A DNA stretch of 64,000 nucleotides from an uncultured Muribaculaceae bacterium. GTDB taxonomy: Bacteria > Bacteroidota > Bacteroidia > Bacteroidales > Muribaculaceae. How positions within the stretch are numbered: position 1 is the first letter of the stretch; each line of letters starts with the position of its first letter. The position numbers and the translations under genes are program-made. The stretch lies in NCBI GenBank assembly GCA_910588245.1, contig CAJUQP010000009.1, forward strand, positions 1 to 64,000. Direction: 5' to 3'. The notes under the pieces were generated by a model. The model did not search any database. It saw only the letters and a program-made list of their open reading frames with translations, and was not told the origin of the DNA. This document shows positions 1-8,517 of this stretch, piece by piece.

Positions 1-15
1 ATGCATTATGCACTA

Positions 16-75
16 TGCATTATGAATTAATTAAGTGCATTATGAATTAATTAAGTGCATTATGAATTAATTAAG
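16..75. repeat. Three tandem copies of a 20-bp AT-rich unit
   Basis: The 20-bp unit TGCATTATGAATTAATTAAG occurs three times head to tail with no mismatch, at 16-35, 36-55 and 56-75. A partial copy (ATGCATTATG) precedes it at 1-10. The following stretch to about 125 is made of short AATTA/CTAATTA words and looks like a decayed version of the same low-complexity sequence. No reading frame covers it. Confidence 0.9.
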
Positions 76-474
76 CAAATCATAATTACTAATCGCAAAC
101 TGCTAATTACTAATTACAAATTGCTGTTAGCCGTCATAACGATCAGGCGGCACTTCCGCGGATGGCTGTCGATGCCGGTAGGCCGGCGTCGACAAAAGAA
201 CCACAGAGAAGGGTCGTGATACCGGTTTCCGGTGTCACGGCCCTTCTTTTTTTATCCTCAGATTTTGAGAATCTTTACACATAAGACTGATAAAGAATTA
301 CTCGTCAATGAAATACCCTCTTCGCAAGCTCTCACCGTCTGATTTTTCACATCAATCGTCACAAAAAAAAAACTCTTCTACTACTTCCACCGGCTCGGCA
401 AACATTAAATGGGCTCCGGTGGTATGCCATGACTCAAAGGTATGCGGTGTTATGGTCTGTCATAACGGATAACG
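76..474. other. Intergenic stretch without a recognisable gene
   Basis: This stretch holds AATTA-rich words up to about 125, then about 80 bases of higher GC (126-207) that may be the tail of a feature starting left of the window, a strong hairpin at 208-253, and about 220 bases (254-474) in which I see no gene, tRNA or clear promoter. Confidence 0.5.
208..253 (+). terminator. Rho-independent terminator (plus strand)
   Basis: An 18-bp stem (208-225 pairing with 229-246, only two G-U wobbles) closes on a 3-nt loop and is followed by seven T residues at 247-253. It would end a plus-strand transcript entering from left of the window. No plus-strand gene is visible inside the window before it. 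Confidence 0.8.
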
Positions 475-510
475 AAAAAAGCGCTTCGCGGAAATGCGGA
501 GCGCTTTTTT
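475..510. terminator. Bidirectional terminator
   Basis: The arms 475-489 and 496-510 form a 15-bp stem with one wobble and a 6-nt loop. The outer base pairs are A6/T6, so each strand has a U-tract after the stem. On the minus strand it lies 45 bases past the stop of the lipoprotein gene at 555-1418 and is its likely terminator. Confidence 0.8.
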
Positions 511-554
511 AGGAAGGTCATATACATTAGAGTCAAATTACATCATCTTATCTT

Positions 555-1418
555 TCAGTCTACCTGGATCACCAGATAGGGCGACATGCTCCAGAACTGC
601 TGGGGATTCGAGATCTTTATGGTCTTCGTCTTGTCGGCATTCTCCTCGATCGTGTAGGAGTCAGACGGCATGTTAGTCCAGATCTTCACCTTCTTCGAGC
701 CCGTGGGTATCACGGAAAGAGAGCGCTTGTCGGCCTTTGTGAAATAGGATTCGTTGAAGTCGCCCTTGAGCACCTTTGTCTGTCCGAGGAACTTCTTCTC
801 CAGCAGACCGTTCTTCTTCAGCTCCTTGTTCGTGCCGATAGCATAGTATACGGTGTTGGCGGCATTCTCGGCAGCAACCGTGGCAGCCTGTGCAGCCTCC
901 TTGGCCTCAGTCTCAGCCTTCACCTGCTCCTGGCCTTCAGCCACCTGGGTGTTGAGCTGCTCTATCTGACCTTTGGCGGCAGTAAGCTCCGACTCCAGCT
1001 GGGCGATCTTCTCATCCTGCTTGGCTATGCGGTCTTTAAGCTGCGTGATAGTCTTCGAAAGCACGCTGTTCTGATTGCCACTGGCTTTCAGCTGGGCCTC
1101 CATCTTGTCGAGGAGAGCGCGGTTGGCGGAAAGACGGGCCTTGATGTTGGCGAGATTCTGACGAACCTCGGCACGCCGGTCGATGCTTTCGCCCGAACCC
1201 ATGCTGTAGAGCAGGCCCTCCTGCATGTTGATCGAGTCAAGACCCGTATAGATGTCACCCATCAGAAGCATAAGGGAGTCGTTGAAACTGTTCGCCTCAG
1301 CATATTCGGCGGTGAGTTCGGCGATACGCGCTGAGTCGTCGGCGAGTTTCTGGCTGTTGCCTGAACAGGATGCGAGCATCAAAGCTCCAATACCTACAAG
1401 AATAAAAGATTTCTTCAT
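555..1418 (-). CDS. Coiled-coil lipoprotein, possibly Cbp1-like adhesin
   Basis: The 287-residue product has a lipoprotein signal with the lipobox LASC near residue 18, so it should be an envelope lipoprotein. Residues from about 25 to 185 are rich in heptad-spaced Leu, Ala, Glu, Lys and Gln and should form a long coiled coil. The last 100 residues form a compact domain starting around VYYAIGTNKEL. The architecture resembles small Bacteroides lipoproteins that databases label as Cbp1-type collagen-binding adhesins; that match is from memory and the binding function is not shown by the sequence. The gene follows rsmI by 34 bp on the same strand and is probably the last cistron of the dacB cluster, ending at the hairpin 475-510. 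Confidence 0.75.
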   Translation of the reverse strand: MKKSFILVGIGALMLASCSGNSQKLADDSARIAELTAEYAEANSFNDSLMLLMGDIYTGLDSINMQEGLLYSMGSGESIDRRAEVRQNLANIKARLSANRALLDKMEAQLKASGNQNSVLSKTITQLKDRIAKQDEKIAQLESELTAAKGQIEQLNTQVAEGQEQVKAETEAKEAAQAATVAAENAANTVYYAIGTNKELKKNGLLEKKFLGQTKVLKGDFNESYFTKADKRSLSVIPTGSKKVKIWTNMPSDSYTIEENADKTKTIKISNPQQFWSMSPYLVIQVD

Positions 1419-1452
1419 AATTGGGAAAAAGCTTTAGTTTACTGATTATAGT

Positions 1453-2184
1453 TTACTGTTCCTCATCCGTGTCTTCCACGGAATCGGTGATTGCGGAAGA
1501 TGCCGCATCCTCGCGGTTGCCTCCAATAATGATAACAATCTCCCCCTTCGCTTGGTTCAGCGAAAAATGCGATGAAAGTTCCCCGAGCGTACCTCTGTGG
1601 TAGGATTCATGTATCTTGGAGATCTCCCTGCACACGCAAGCATCCCTCCCGGCCCCGAAAAACTCCGCGAGCTGACGCAGGGTGCGGGCAAGCCTCTTCG
1701 GCGACTCGTAGACCACGACAGTACGCGGATCGGCAGCCAGGAGCGTCAGCCTCGTGGCCCTACCCTTCTTCGGAGGGAGAAAGCCCTCGAATACAAACCG
1801 GTCGCAGGGAAGGCCCGACGCCACAAGCGCCGGCACGAAAGCCGTGGCTCCCGGCAGACATTCCACCTCCGCCCCCAGACGACGGCATTCGCGGCTAAGC
1901 ATGAATCCCGGATCGGAGATGCCGGGAGTGCCGGCATCGGATATCAGGGCGATACGTTCTCCCCCGAGCACACGCTCCGCAATCTTCGGAGCCTCCTCAT
2001 GCTCGTTGAATTTATGATGACTGCGCATCGGCGTGTGGATATCGAAATGTTTCAGAAGCACACCCGAAGTACGCGTGTCTTCCGCCAATATGAGATCCGC
2101 CTCTTTGAGGACGCTGACCGCGCGGAAAGTCATGTCGTCGAGATTGCCCACCGGAGTAGGCACTATGTACAGCCGGCCGCTCAT
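1453..2184 (-). CDS. rsmI: 16S rRNA (cytidine1402-2'-O)-methyltransferase
   Basis: The 243-residue protein belongs to the tetrapyrrole methylase superfamily and is recognised as RsmI, which 2'-O-methylates C1402 in the decoding centre of 16S rRNA using S-adenosylmethionine. Diagnostic stretches are the N-terminal YIVPTPVGNL, LAEDTR around residue 35 and ALISDAGTPGISDPG around residue 85, followed by the GATAFVPALVASG segment. The length is slightly below the E. coli enzyme, as is usual in Bacteroidetes. Its start codon overlaps the stop of the upstream hypothetical gene by 4 bp (ATGA), so the two are translationally coupled. Confidence 0.95.
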   Translation of the reverse strand: MSGRLYIVPTPVGNLDDMTFRAVSVLKEADLILAEDTRTSGVLLKHFDIHTPMRSHHKFNEHEEAPKIAERVLGGERIALISDAGTPGISDPGFMLSRECRRLGAEVECLPGATAFVPALVASGLPCDRFVFEGFLPPKKGRATRLTLLAADPRTVVVYESPKRLARTLRQLAEFFGAGRDACVCREISKIHESYHRGTLGELSSHFSLNQAKGEIVIIIGGNREDAASSAITDSVEDTDEEQ

Positions 2185-2903
2185 TCCCTGAAGTATTTTT
2201 TCAGGATCTCAAGAAAATCGATCACCTCCGGCTTCTTCTGATCCCATTGCAGTTCTCCGAGGAAGTAGTCCTCAGCCTCGTCATAATTCTCCATGGAGGC
2301 TACCAGGGCGAGAGTATTGTTGAATCCGGCGTCTGACCCGTCGAAAAGCTCGCGCTTGAAACGATACCGGTCGTTGATGCTGAACACGAGGCGCCCACGG
2401 GGTTCCGTGCTTACCTGACGTCCGGCGCCGGGCGCAGGATCAACAATATGGACGCGTTCCTCCGCCACAGCAACATGTGACGCCGACGGAATAACTGCCG
2501 GAGCTGGCGACGGATCAACAACCGCAGCCGGAGCCGCATCATAAGCAACCACGGGAGCATGACCGGAAACCTCCGCCACATCGCTGACAACAGCTGCGGG
2601 AACCACAGCCTCGACCACTTCGGCAGGATCCGGCTTATGTATGCCCATGGCGGTGTGGTCCGGCTGAGCTTCCGGAATCTCCTGCGGAGCGGAGACAGTC
2701 ACGTCCGTTTCCGGCATCATTTCAGGCTTCCCTTCATCCTCGTCGCGTGTCAAAGCCTCCGCGAGCGATGAAAGTTCGCGTCCCTTCCTCACTATCAGTT
2801 CCGGGAGAGCCGCCGGACTGTCGTCGCGGTTAAGGGCCAGATGCACGAGCCCTTCAAGTTCATATATGCTGTCAAGCAGACTGTTCAGTTTCTCTCTGTT
2901 CAT
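2181..2903 (-). CDS. Conserved hypothetical protein with Pro/Ala/Val-rich linker
   Basis: The 240-residue product has three parts: an N-terminal helical segment (about 1-55, predicted amphipathic), a long low-complexity linker rich in Ala, Pro, Val and Glu (about 60-165), and a conserved-looking C-terminal domain (about 168-240, with INDRYRFKRELF and ending in EILKKYFRE). There is no signal peptide or membrane segment, so it is probably cytoplasmic. I do not recognise a function. It overlaps dacB upstream by 32 bp and rsmI downstream by 4 bp, which marks it as a real cistron. Confidence 0.8.
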   Translation of the reverse strand: MNREKLNSLLDSIYELEGLVHLALNRDDSPAALPELIVRKGRELSSLAEALTRDEDEGKPEMMPETDVTVSAPQEIPEAQPDHTAMGIHKPDPAEVVEAVVPAAVVSDVAEVSGHAPVVAYDAAPAAVVDPSPAPAVIPSASHVAVAEERVHIVDPAPGAGRQVSTEPRGRLVFSINDRYRFKRELFDGSDAGFNNTLALVASMENYDEAEDYFLGELQWDQKKPEVIDFLEILKKYFRE

Positions 2904-4149
2904 CTTGTTCTGTGTTTGTTACATTATCGAAAACGTCGAGGAGCATGCGCTCGGCAGCTTTCCTGGCCCTGTCGCGGCTCCCCCTGATCTCATTCATGAT
3001 TATCACCACCACATGAGTGGGCACATAGTCATCGTCAAGCTTATAGCCGGCGTAACACTGTATCCCCTTCATGCTTCCGGTCTTCATAGCGATGTAGCTG
3101 TCGAGAGGCGTCTCCGCCAGGAAACGGCGCAGAGTGCCCTCCTGCCCGGCCAACGGGAAGAACGACGCATAGTTGGGATTCCCGCTCATATCGCTGAGCA
3201 CCGCGCCCATAAAATCGGCCGTCACCCGGTTGCTGCGCGAGAGGCCGGAACCGTCGATGATGACTACCCCCTCGAGGGGCATCCTCTTCTCCTTCCATCT
3301 CCTCAGTTCTGTCGCGGCGGCCTGCGCCGTCGATCCGTCGCCACCGGTAAGACTGCCATATGTGCGCAACATCGACTCAGCGAAAAGATTGTCGCTGCGC
3401 ATCATGCAGGATCGCATGATCTCGTCGACGGGAGGAGAAACGTGGTCGTAGACGCGCCTACGCTTCCCGACCCCCATATCCTTGCCGTCGAGAATTATCC
3501 CGGCTTTGCCAAGGGCAGACTGAAGCCGGCGGCGGAACACCATCTGCGGATTCTCCACCGAACGGCTCCCCGATGCATTGTTCTCGAAATTGAATCCGTG
3601 GGAACCTGTACCGTACGCCTGAGCGAAGTCGGCAGCCATCCACGACTCGGGCCGCGAGGGTCCGGCGAAATGCGACTCATCGATGACGATCTCCCCCTCG
3701 ATCCTGTTGATACCCATCTGTCTCAGGGCCTCGACAGTCTCCGCCACCATATCCCTGCCTATAGGCTCCTCCCTGGAATTGAGCGACGGATCGCACGATC
3801 CTTCCACCACAAGATTGCCACGCACTATGCCCATGTCTACGGGGCCGTCGATGCTGACAGCTGTATGGTAGCGGAAATCCATGCCACACTCCTCAAGCAG
3901 AGCGGCCGTGGTCACCGATTTCATTATCGACGCCGGGATCAGGGGGGTCGAGCCGTTGTGGACAGCCGTCACGGAACCATCGGCGAGATCGATGATCTTC
4001 ACGGCCACCGACTCAGGGCTGATGCCGCACTCCCTCACAAAACGCTCCACAGCCGCAGCCGGTTCGCCGGCATGAACGAGAGCTGAGGTGGAGAGGATCA
4101 GGATAAGCAGGCCTATAATTCTTCTTTCAATCATTTCACGTCTTGTCAT
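2872..4149 (-). CDS. dacB: D-alanyl-D-alanine carboxypeptidase/endopeptidase (PBP4, family S13)
   Basis: The 425-residue protein carries the three penicillin-binding motifs: SIMK with Ser74/Lys77, SDN at 252-254, and KTG at 356-358. The large insert between SxxK and SDN is typical of the PBP4/DacB class. An N-terminal hydrophobic segment (about 11-27) followed by VHAG is a signal peptide, so it acts in the periplasm, trimming peptidoglycan stem peptides or cross-links. An alternative start at residue 6 (4134) would give a cleaner signal peptide and would suit the perfect -7 element at 4154-4161, which lies very close to the first ATG. It is the first gene of the minus-strand cluster dacB-hypothetical-rsmI-lipoprotein. 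Confidence 0.92.
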   Translation of the reverse strand: MTRREMIERRIIGLLILILSTSALVHAGEPAAAVERFVRECGISPESVAVKIIDLADGSVTAVHNGSTPLIPASIMKSVTTAALLEECGMDFRYHTAVSIDGPVDMGIVRGNLVVEGSCDPSLNSREEPIGRDMVAETVEALRQMGINRIEGEIVIDESHFAGPSRPESWMAADFAQAYGTGSHGFNFENNASGSRSVENPQMVFRRRLQSALGKAGIILDGKDMGVGKRRRVYDHVSPPVDEIMRSCMMRSDNLFAESMLRTYGSLTGGDGSTAQAAATELRRWKEKRMPLEGVVIIDGSGLSRSNRVTADFMGAVLSDMSGNPNYASFFPLAGQEGTLRRFLAETPLDSYIAMKTGSMKGIQCYAGYKLDDDYVPTHVVVIIMNEIRGSRDRARKAAERMLLDVFDNVTNTEQDEQRETEQSA

Positions 4150-4153
4150 GGCG

Positions 4154-4161
4154 CAAAGTTA
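4154..4161 (-). promoter_or_regulatory. Candidate -7 element for dacB
   Basis: Read on the minus strand this is TAACTTTG, a perfect match to the Bacteroidetes -7 consensus TAnnTTTG. No convincing -33 TTG is found 19 bp upstream. It lies 5 bp before the first possible dacB start, which favours the internal start at 4134. Confidence 0.4.
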
Positions 4162-4190
4162 CAAAAGTTTTCTGAAATCAGCATAGTTTT

Positions 4191-4221
4191 TTTGACAACT
4201 GCAAAATTGTTGCTAATTTTA
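4191..4221 (+). promoter_or_regulatory. Promoter of the AI-2E permease/antiporter pair
   Basis: The sequence has TTTG at 4191-4194, a 19-bp spacer and TAATTTTA at 4214-4221, one base off the Bacteroidetes sigma-ABfr consensus TTTG-N19-TAnnTTTG. Transcription would start near 4228, about 30 bases before the start codon at 4258. Confidence 0.6.
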
Positions 4222-4257
4222 CGTTCCAAAATGATATCGAATACAACCTTCTGACCG

Positions 4258-5382
4258 ATGATGGAACCTACGGAATATCCCCGCCGGGAGCCATATACCT
4301 TCGACCGTGTGGTGAGGATCCTCTTCACCATTTGCACGATTGTGGCCCTGGTGTTTTTACTCGACTCCCTGAAAGGGGTGCTTCTCCCCTTCCTCATAGC
4401 CTGCCTAATCGCCTACATGCTGGAGCCCGTGGTGAGATGGAACATGAGGTTGCTTCGCACTGCCTCCCGGTTTGTACCCGTGGCGCTGACCCTGCTCGAG
4501 GTAGCTGCCGTCATGACAGTGTTCTGCATAATCTTCATCCCTTATCTCGTGGCGGAGACAGCTGAGATGGGACGCATGATACGCCACTACGCCACGACCC
4601 AGACACAGATACCGTATATCTCCGGAGCGATCCACGATTTCCTGCGCGACAATATCGACTTCGACGGCATTTCACGCCTCCTCACGCGTGAGGAATGGAT
4701 AGCATTGATAAAAAAGACTCTGACGTCATCGTGGGGATTCGTCAGCTCCGGACTTGCGATGGTGCTCGGATTGCTCAGCTGGTTGATCGTGATCCTCTAC
4801 GTGATTTTCATCATGCTCGACTACGAAAGGATTATGCTCGGATTCCGCCAGCTCGTGCCCGCGCGCCACCGCCGACGCACTTTCAAGGTTGCGTCCGACA
4901 TCAAGAACGCCATGAACCGCTATTTCCGCGGGCAGTTTGTAATCGCCTCCATCGTGGGAGTGCTTTTCGCCATAGGGTTCCTGATAATCGGACTCCCGAT
5001 GGGCGTAGTGCTCGGGCTTTTCATCGGTCTGCTCAACATGGTGCCTTATCTCCAGCTGATATCGCTCCCCGTCACGGCCGTGCTCTGCATAGTTTGCACC
5101 GCAAGCACCGGAGTAGATTTCTGGGTGATCTTCTGGGAAAGCATGGCTGTCTATATAGTGGTGCAGTGCATCCAGGACCTTTTCCTCACCCCAAGGATCA
5201 TGGGTAAAGCCATGGGGCTCAACCCTGCCATCATCCTCCTCTCCCTCTCCATCTGGGGCTCCCTGCTCGGATTCATGGGACTCATAGTGGCCCTCCCCCT
5301 CACCACCCTGCTCATATCATACTACAACACATACGTGGTGGAACGCTATTCGCGCCATCAGATCACACCTTCCGACATATGA
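4258..5382 (+). CDS. AI-2E family transporter (PerM/YdiK-type permease)
   Basis: The 374-residue protein has the AI-2E family layout: hydrophobic segments near residues 22-55 and 75-100, a soluble loop of roughly 50 residues, then further membrane segments including the GLPMGVVLGLFIGLLNMVPYL stretch and a C-terminal block with LTPRIMGKAMGLNPAIILLSLSIWG split over two helices. The family is named for a proposed autoinducer-2 exporter, but members include other exporters, so the substrate is not established. The stop overlaps the next start by 4 bp (ATGA), which couples it to the antiporter. Two adjacent ATGs are at 4258 and 4261. Confidence 0.88.
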   Translation: MMEPTEYPRREPYTFDRVVRILFTICTIVALVFLLDSLKGVLLPFLIACLIAYMLEPVVRWNMRLLRTASRFVPVALTLLEVAAVMTVFCIIFIPYLVAETAEMGRMIRHYATTQTQIPYISGAIHDFLRDNIDFDGISRLLTREEWIALIKKTLTSSWGFVSSGLAMVLGLLSWLIVILYVIFIMLDYERIMLGFRQLVPARHRRRTFKVASDIKNAMNRYFRGQFVIASIVGVLFAIGFLIIGLPMGVVLGLFIGLLNMVPYLQLISLPVTAVLCIVCTASTGVDFWVIFWESMAVYIVVQCIQDLFLTPRIMGKAMGLNPAIILLSLSIWGSLLGFMGLIVALPLTTLLISYYNTYVVERYSRHQITPSDI

Positions 5383-7709
5383 CCCTACTTCCCACAGCAT
5401 CCGGTTATCCATCGACAGCACAGGAGACTGTAGCCCAGCTCGAACAGACCACCTACTCCGAGATCAACGGCGACTCCGCCCATGAATCGGGAGAAGACCA
5501 TACCAACGGCCTCATAGGCGACCTGGCGTGGATATTGCTGCTCGGCGCCGTAGTGACGCTTTTATTCAAGAAAATGAAGCAACCGGTGGTGCTCGGCTAC
5601 ATCCTTGCCGGCTTCCTGGCCAGCCCCAAATTCGTGTATCTACCCTCAATCTCCAACCTCGACAACATAGATTTCTGGGCAGACCTCGGCATAGTTGTGC
5701 TCATGTTCACCCTCGGCCTTGAGTTCAGTTTCAAAAAGCTTATGAATTCCGGATCGTCGGCTGTGATCACGGCAATGATCATAATATGCGGCATGACATT
5801 CGCCGGGTTCGGAGTAGGCAAACTTCTCGATCTCAACTCCATCAACTGCATATTCCTCGGGGGCATGATCTCCATGTCGAGCACCACGATAATACTCAAG
5901 ACACTCACCGACCTGGGCATGCGCCAGAAAAAATACGCATCGCTGGTGCTTGCGGTGCTGATAATCGAAGACCTCTTCGCCGTGCTGATGCTCGTGTTGC
6001 TCTCATCGCTCGCGATGGGCAACGTGGAGGGGATGGAGCTGCTCCTGTCGGTGGGCAAACTCCTGTTCTTCCTCATCATCTGGTTTGTGGTGGGTGTGTA
6101 TCTGCTCCCCACATTCCTCACCAAATCGAGAAACTTTCTCAACGACGAAACCCTTCTGATAGTGGCCATGGGGCTCTGTTTCTCGATGGCCGTGTTCTCT
6201 GTGACGTGCGGTTTCTCCCTCGAGCTCGGCGCGTTCGTAATGGGTTCCATCCTTGCGGGCACCATGGCGGCCGAGAGGATGGAAAGAGTGGTCAAGCCGG
6301 TGAAAGACCTCTTCGGTGCCGTGTTTTTCATATCTGTGGGAATGATGGTTGACCCCAACGTGATAGCCACCTATTGGAGCGAGATACTGCTGCTTGCCAT
6401 GGTTGTGGTGGCAGGCATGATATTTTTCGGCACCCTGGGAATGCTCGTCACCGGACAGAGCCTGCAGGTTGCCATTGAGAGCGGATTCACGCTGACGCAG
6501 ATCGGTGAGTTCTCCTTCATCATTGCCTCCCTCGGCATGAGCCTGGGAGTGCTCCAGGAATCGCTCTATCCGATCATTGTGGCGGTGTCGGTCATTACGA
6601 TCTTCACCACCCCATATTTTGTGAAGCTTTCACAGCCTGCCTACCGGTTTGTGGAAGCCCATCTCCCTTCACGTCTCGGCTTCCTTATCGACAGATACTC
6701 AAAACAAGTGACTGATTCCGGCGCCACGAAACGTCTCTGGCGTGATATCCTGAGCCGCTATCTTTGGAGAATAGTGCTCTACTCGGTGATACTGACAGCC
6801 ATAATAATGGCATCTCAACATTTCCTCCTCCCGCTCTGTGAGCGCTATCTCCACGGATTCGGACGACTGTCGGCCACGGCTATCACGCTCCTGGCAATGC
6901 TGCCTTTCCTGATAGCCATGTCGTTCAGCTCCATAAAGCCTGACGAACGCATGCGCCTGCACTCCTCCGCGAGCTTCTACGACGTCCCACTCGTGGCGAT
7001 GCGCATCGTCAGATACATCATCACGCTTCTCTTCATAGTATATCTGATGACCATCGCCTACAACTCCATGATAGCCTGGATATCGGGAGTAATTTGTTTC
7101 GGCCTGATAATAGTCTTCGCCTCCTCCAAGCTATTGACCCGCTATGGCAAGATGGAGCAGAAATTCATCGACAACCTCAATATCAGGGAGAATACACGCA
7201 CGGGAGCCAACAACAAACTCGTCAGCGACCTCCACCAGGCATTCATCGAAGTCGGTCCATATTGCCCGTTTGTCGGCGACAAGCTCAAGGATTCAGGTCT
7301 GCGGAGCGACTATGGTGTCAGCGTGGCGAGCATACAGCGTGGTGACATGCTCTTCCCTCTTCCATCAGTCGATGCACGTATCTTCCCCGGAGATGTGCTC
7401 GGAGTGATCGGCAACGACGAGCAGATTAAACGGCTCAACGACGATATCGAAAGCGCGGAGACTGCCTTCAAGTCGGTATCGGTCACCCAGCCTGAGATTG
7501 AGCTACGCAACATAAAACTTTCGGCACAGTCGCCCATAATAAACATACCTCTCGGTCAGACCCATCTCCACAGCGACTACTACAGCATGATCGTGAAAGT
7601 ACAGCGGGGAGCTGATGAATTCGAGCAACCGGGGCCGTCGACAGTGCTCCGCGAAGGCGACATCATATGGGTGGTAGGAGATGCGTCGCGCATCGACGCC
7701 ATGAAATGA
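5379..7709 (+). CDS. Kef-like cation:proton antiporter with two RCK_C (TrkA_C) domains
   Basis: The 776-residue protein starts with a hydrophilic leader (1-45), then a CPA2-type sodium/proton exchanger domain (about 48-420) with LGLEFSFKKLM and ELGAFVMGSILAGT, then an extra group of membrane helices (about 455-600), and finally two consecutive RCK_C-type regulatory domains (about 625-695 and 705-776; GDVLGVIGN and GDIIWVVGD are the conserved strands). It should exchange K+ or Na+ for H+ across the inner membrane under ligand control. Unlike E. coli KefB/KefC, no nucleotide-binding RCK_N/TrkA_N domain is evident between the membrane part and the RCK_C domains. It is the second gene of a two-gene operon. 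Confidence 0.88.
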   Translation: MTLLPTASGYPSTAQETVAQLEQTTYSEINGDSAHESGEDHTNGLIGDLAWILLLGAVVTLLFKKMKQPVVLGYILAGFLASPKFVYLPSISNLDNIDFWADLGIVVLMFTLGLEFSFKKLMNSGSSAVITAMIIICGMTFAGFGVGKLLDLNSINCIFLGGMISMSSTTIILKTLTDLGMRQKKYASLVLAVLIIEDLFAVLMLVLLSSLAMGNVEGMELLLSVGKLLFFLIIWFVVGVYLLPTFLTKSRNFLNDETLLIVAMGLCFSMAVFSVTCGFSLELGAFVMGSILAGTMAAERMERVVKPVKDLFGAVFFISVGMMVDPNVIATYWSEILLLAMVVVAGMIFFGTLGMLVTGQSLQVAIESGFTLTQIGEFSFIIASLGMSLGVLQESLYPIIVAVSVITIFTTPYFVKLSQPAYRFVEAHLPSRLGFLIDRYSKQVTDSGATKRLWRDILSRYLWRIVLYSVILTAIIMASQHFLLPLCERYLHGFGRLSATAITLLAMLPFLIAMSFSSIKPDERMRLHSSASFYDVPLVAMRIVRYIITLLFIVYLMTIAYNSMIAWISGVICFGLIIVFASSKLLTRYGKMEQKFIDNLNIRENTRTGANNKLVSDLHQAFIEVGPYCPFVGDKLKDSGLRSDYGVSVASIQRGDMLFPLPSVDARIFPGDVLGVIGNDEQIKRLNDDIESAETAFKSVSVTQPEIELRNIKLSAQSPIINIPLGQTHLHSDYYSMIVKVQRGADEFEQPGPSTVLREGDIIWVVGDASRIDAMK

Positions 7710-7730
7710 TAGCGGCCACATAAAATTGCG

Positions 7731-7773
7731 ATAAGGCCTCCCACGGAATGAAATAGTCCGCGGGAGGCCTTAT
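7731..7773 (+). terminator. Terminator after the antiporter gene
   Basis: Arms 7731-7746 and 7758-7773 pair over 16 bp with one mismatch around an 11-nt loop. The run after the stem (TTCTC) is weak, but the stem is GC-rich and sits 22 bp after the plus-strand stop codon at 7709. Confidence 0.6.
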
Positions 7774-7838
7774 TTCTCATCGTCTGCAAAACTTTTGTAC
7801 CCCCTTCAGAATGCTTTAGGGTGAAAAACCGGTCAGTG

Positions 7839-8465
7839 TCAGAACGGCAACCCTGTGCCGATGAATCCGACCTTTACTTCATCGGTGAAATCTTTTGGAG
7901 TGGGAGCCTGCTCCGAATTGTAAAGCCTCATGGAGAGGTCGCGCGGAAGATTATCCTGCGAAGGGGCGAACCATAGTCCGTTCCATCTCCAATACCACAT
8001 GCCGTTGTCGTCATAGCTCATCCACTCGGTCTCGACCCCGGGGAGCTCAAGCACTTTCGAGAAAGGAGATTCCAGATTGAAAGCACCTCTGGGGGCGTCG
8101 ACGTAGACTCCCGTCCCGATCACGTTTATCACATCCACGTTTCCCTCGCCAAAATCATATGCTATGAACTCCTGGCCATTGTCATCGGAGAAAACCACCG
8201 TGACGGCGTCAGGACTCGCGCCGTTCTCCTTAGAGGTGTAGAGCCCGGGCACCGAGTCTGGCAAGGTATTCACCGCCGTGCCTATGGCTATGGCTCCTAT
8301 GCTGTCTTTAGTGATATACATTGACTGACGCACAGCCTCCACTGCCTCCATGACGGCAGACTCCGCGATAGAGTCACTGTCGGCAGATTCCGCTTTCTGC
8401 CCTTTCCCACAGGCTGACAATGTCAGGGCAAGCAATACCGGATAAATGATTTTATTCATATTCAT
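7839..8465 (-). CDS. Hypothetical lipoprotein
   Basis: The 208-residue product has a lipoprotein signal peptide with lipobox LSAC at about residues 16-19, then an acidic linker (ESADSDSIAES). The remaining domain contains a GxIxxGTAVNTLPDSVPGLY segment like those in small beta-rich Bacteroidetes lipoproteins, a Trp/Tyr-rich WYWRWNGLWF patch near residue 160, and the C-terminal GFIGTGLPF. Function is unknown. A second ATG at codon 3 is an equally good start. It follows the antiporter gene by 52 bp on the same strand and may be co-transcribed with it. Confidence 0.75.
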   Translation of the reverse strand: MNMNKIIYPVLLALTLSACGKGQKAESADSDSIAESAVMEAVEAVRQSMYITKDSIGAIAIGTAVNTLPDSVPGLYTSKENGASPDAVTVVFSDDNGQEFIAYDFGEGNVDVINVIGTGVYVDAPRGAFNLESPFSKVLELPGVETEWMSYDDNGMWYWRWNGLWFAPSQDNLPRDLSMRLYNSEQAPTPKDFTDEVKVGFIGTGLPF

Positions 8466-8517
8466 ATACGTTTTTCAGAAATTCATATGTAGATGTGGTA
8501 GGGAACCGACTTGGCTC

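Noticed and set aside
2866-4086. Open frame of 406 codons on the plus strand
   Set aside because: It lies antisense to dacB, whose catalytic motifs are all present on the minus strand; the composition (His/Arg-rich) is that of a shadow frame.
4146-4397. 83-codon minus-strand frame between dacB and the AI-2E permease gene
   Set aside because: It overlaps the permease start and the promoters of both divergent genes and has no recognisable features.
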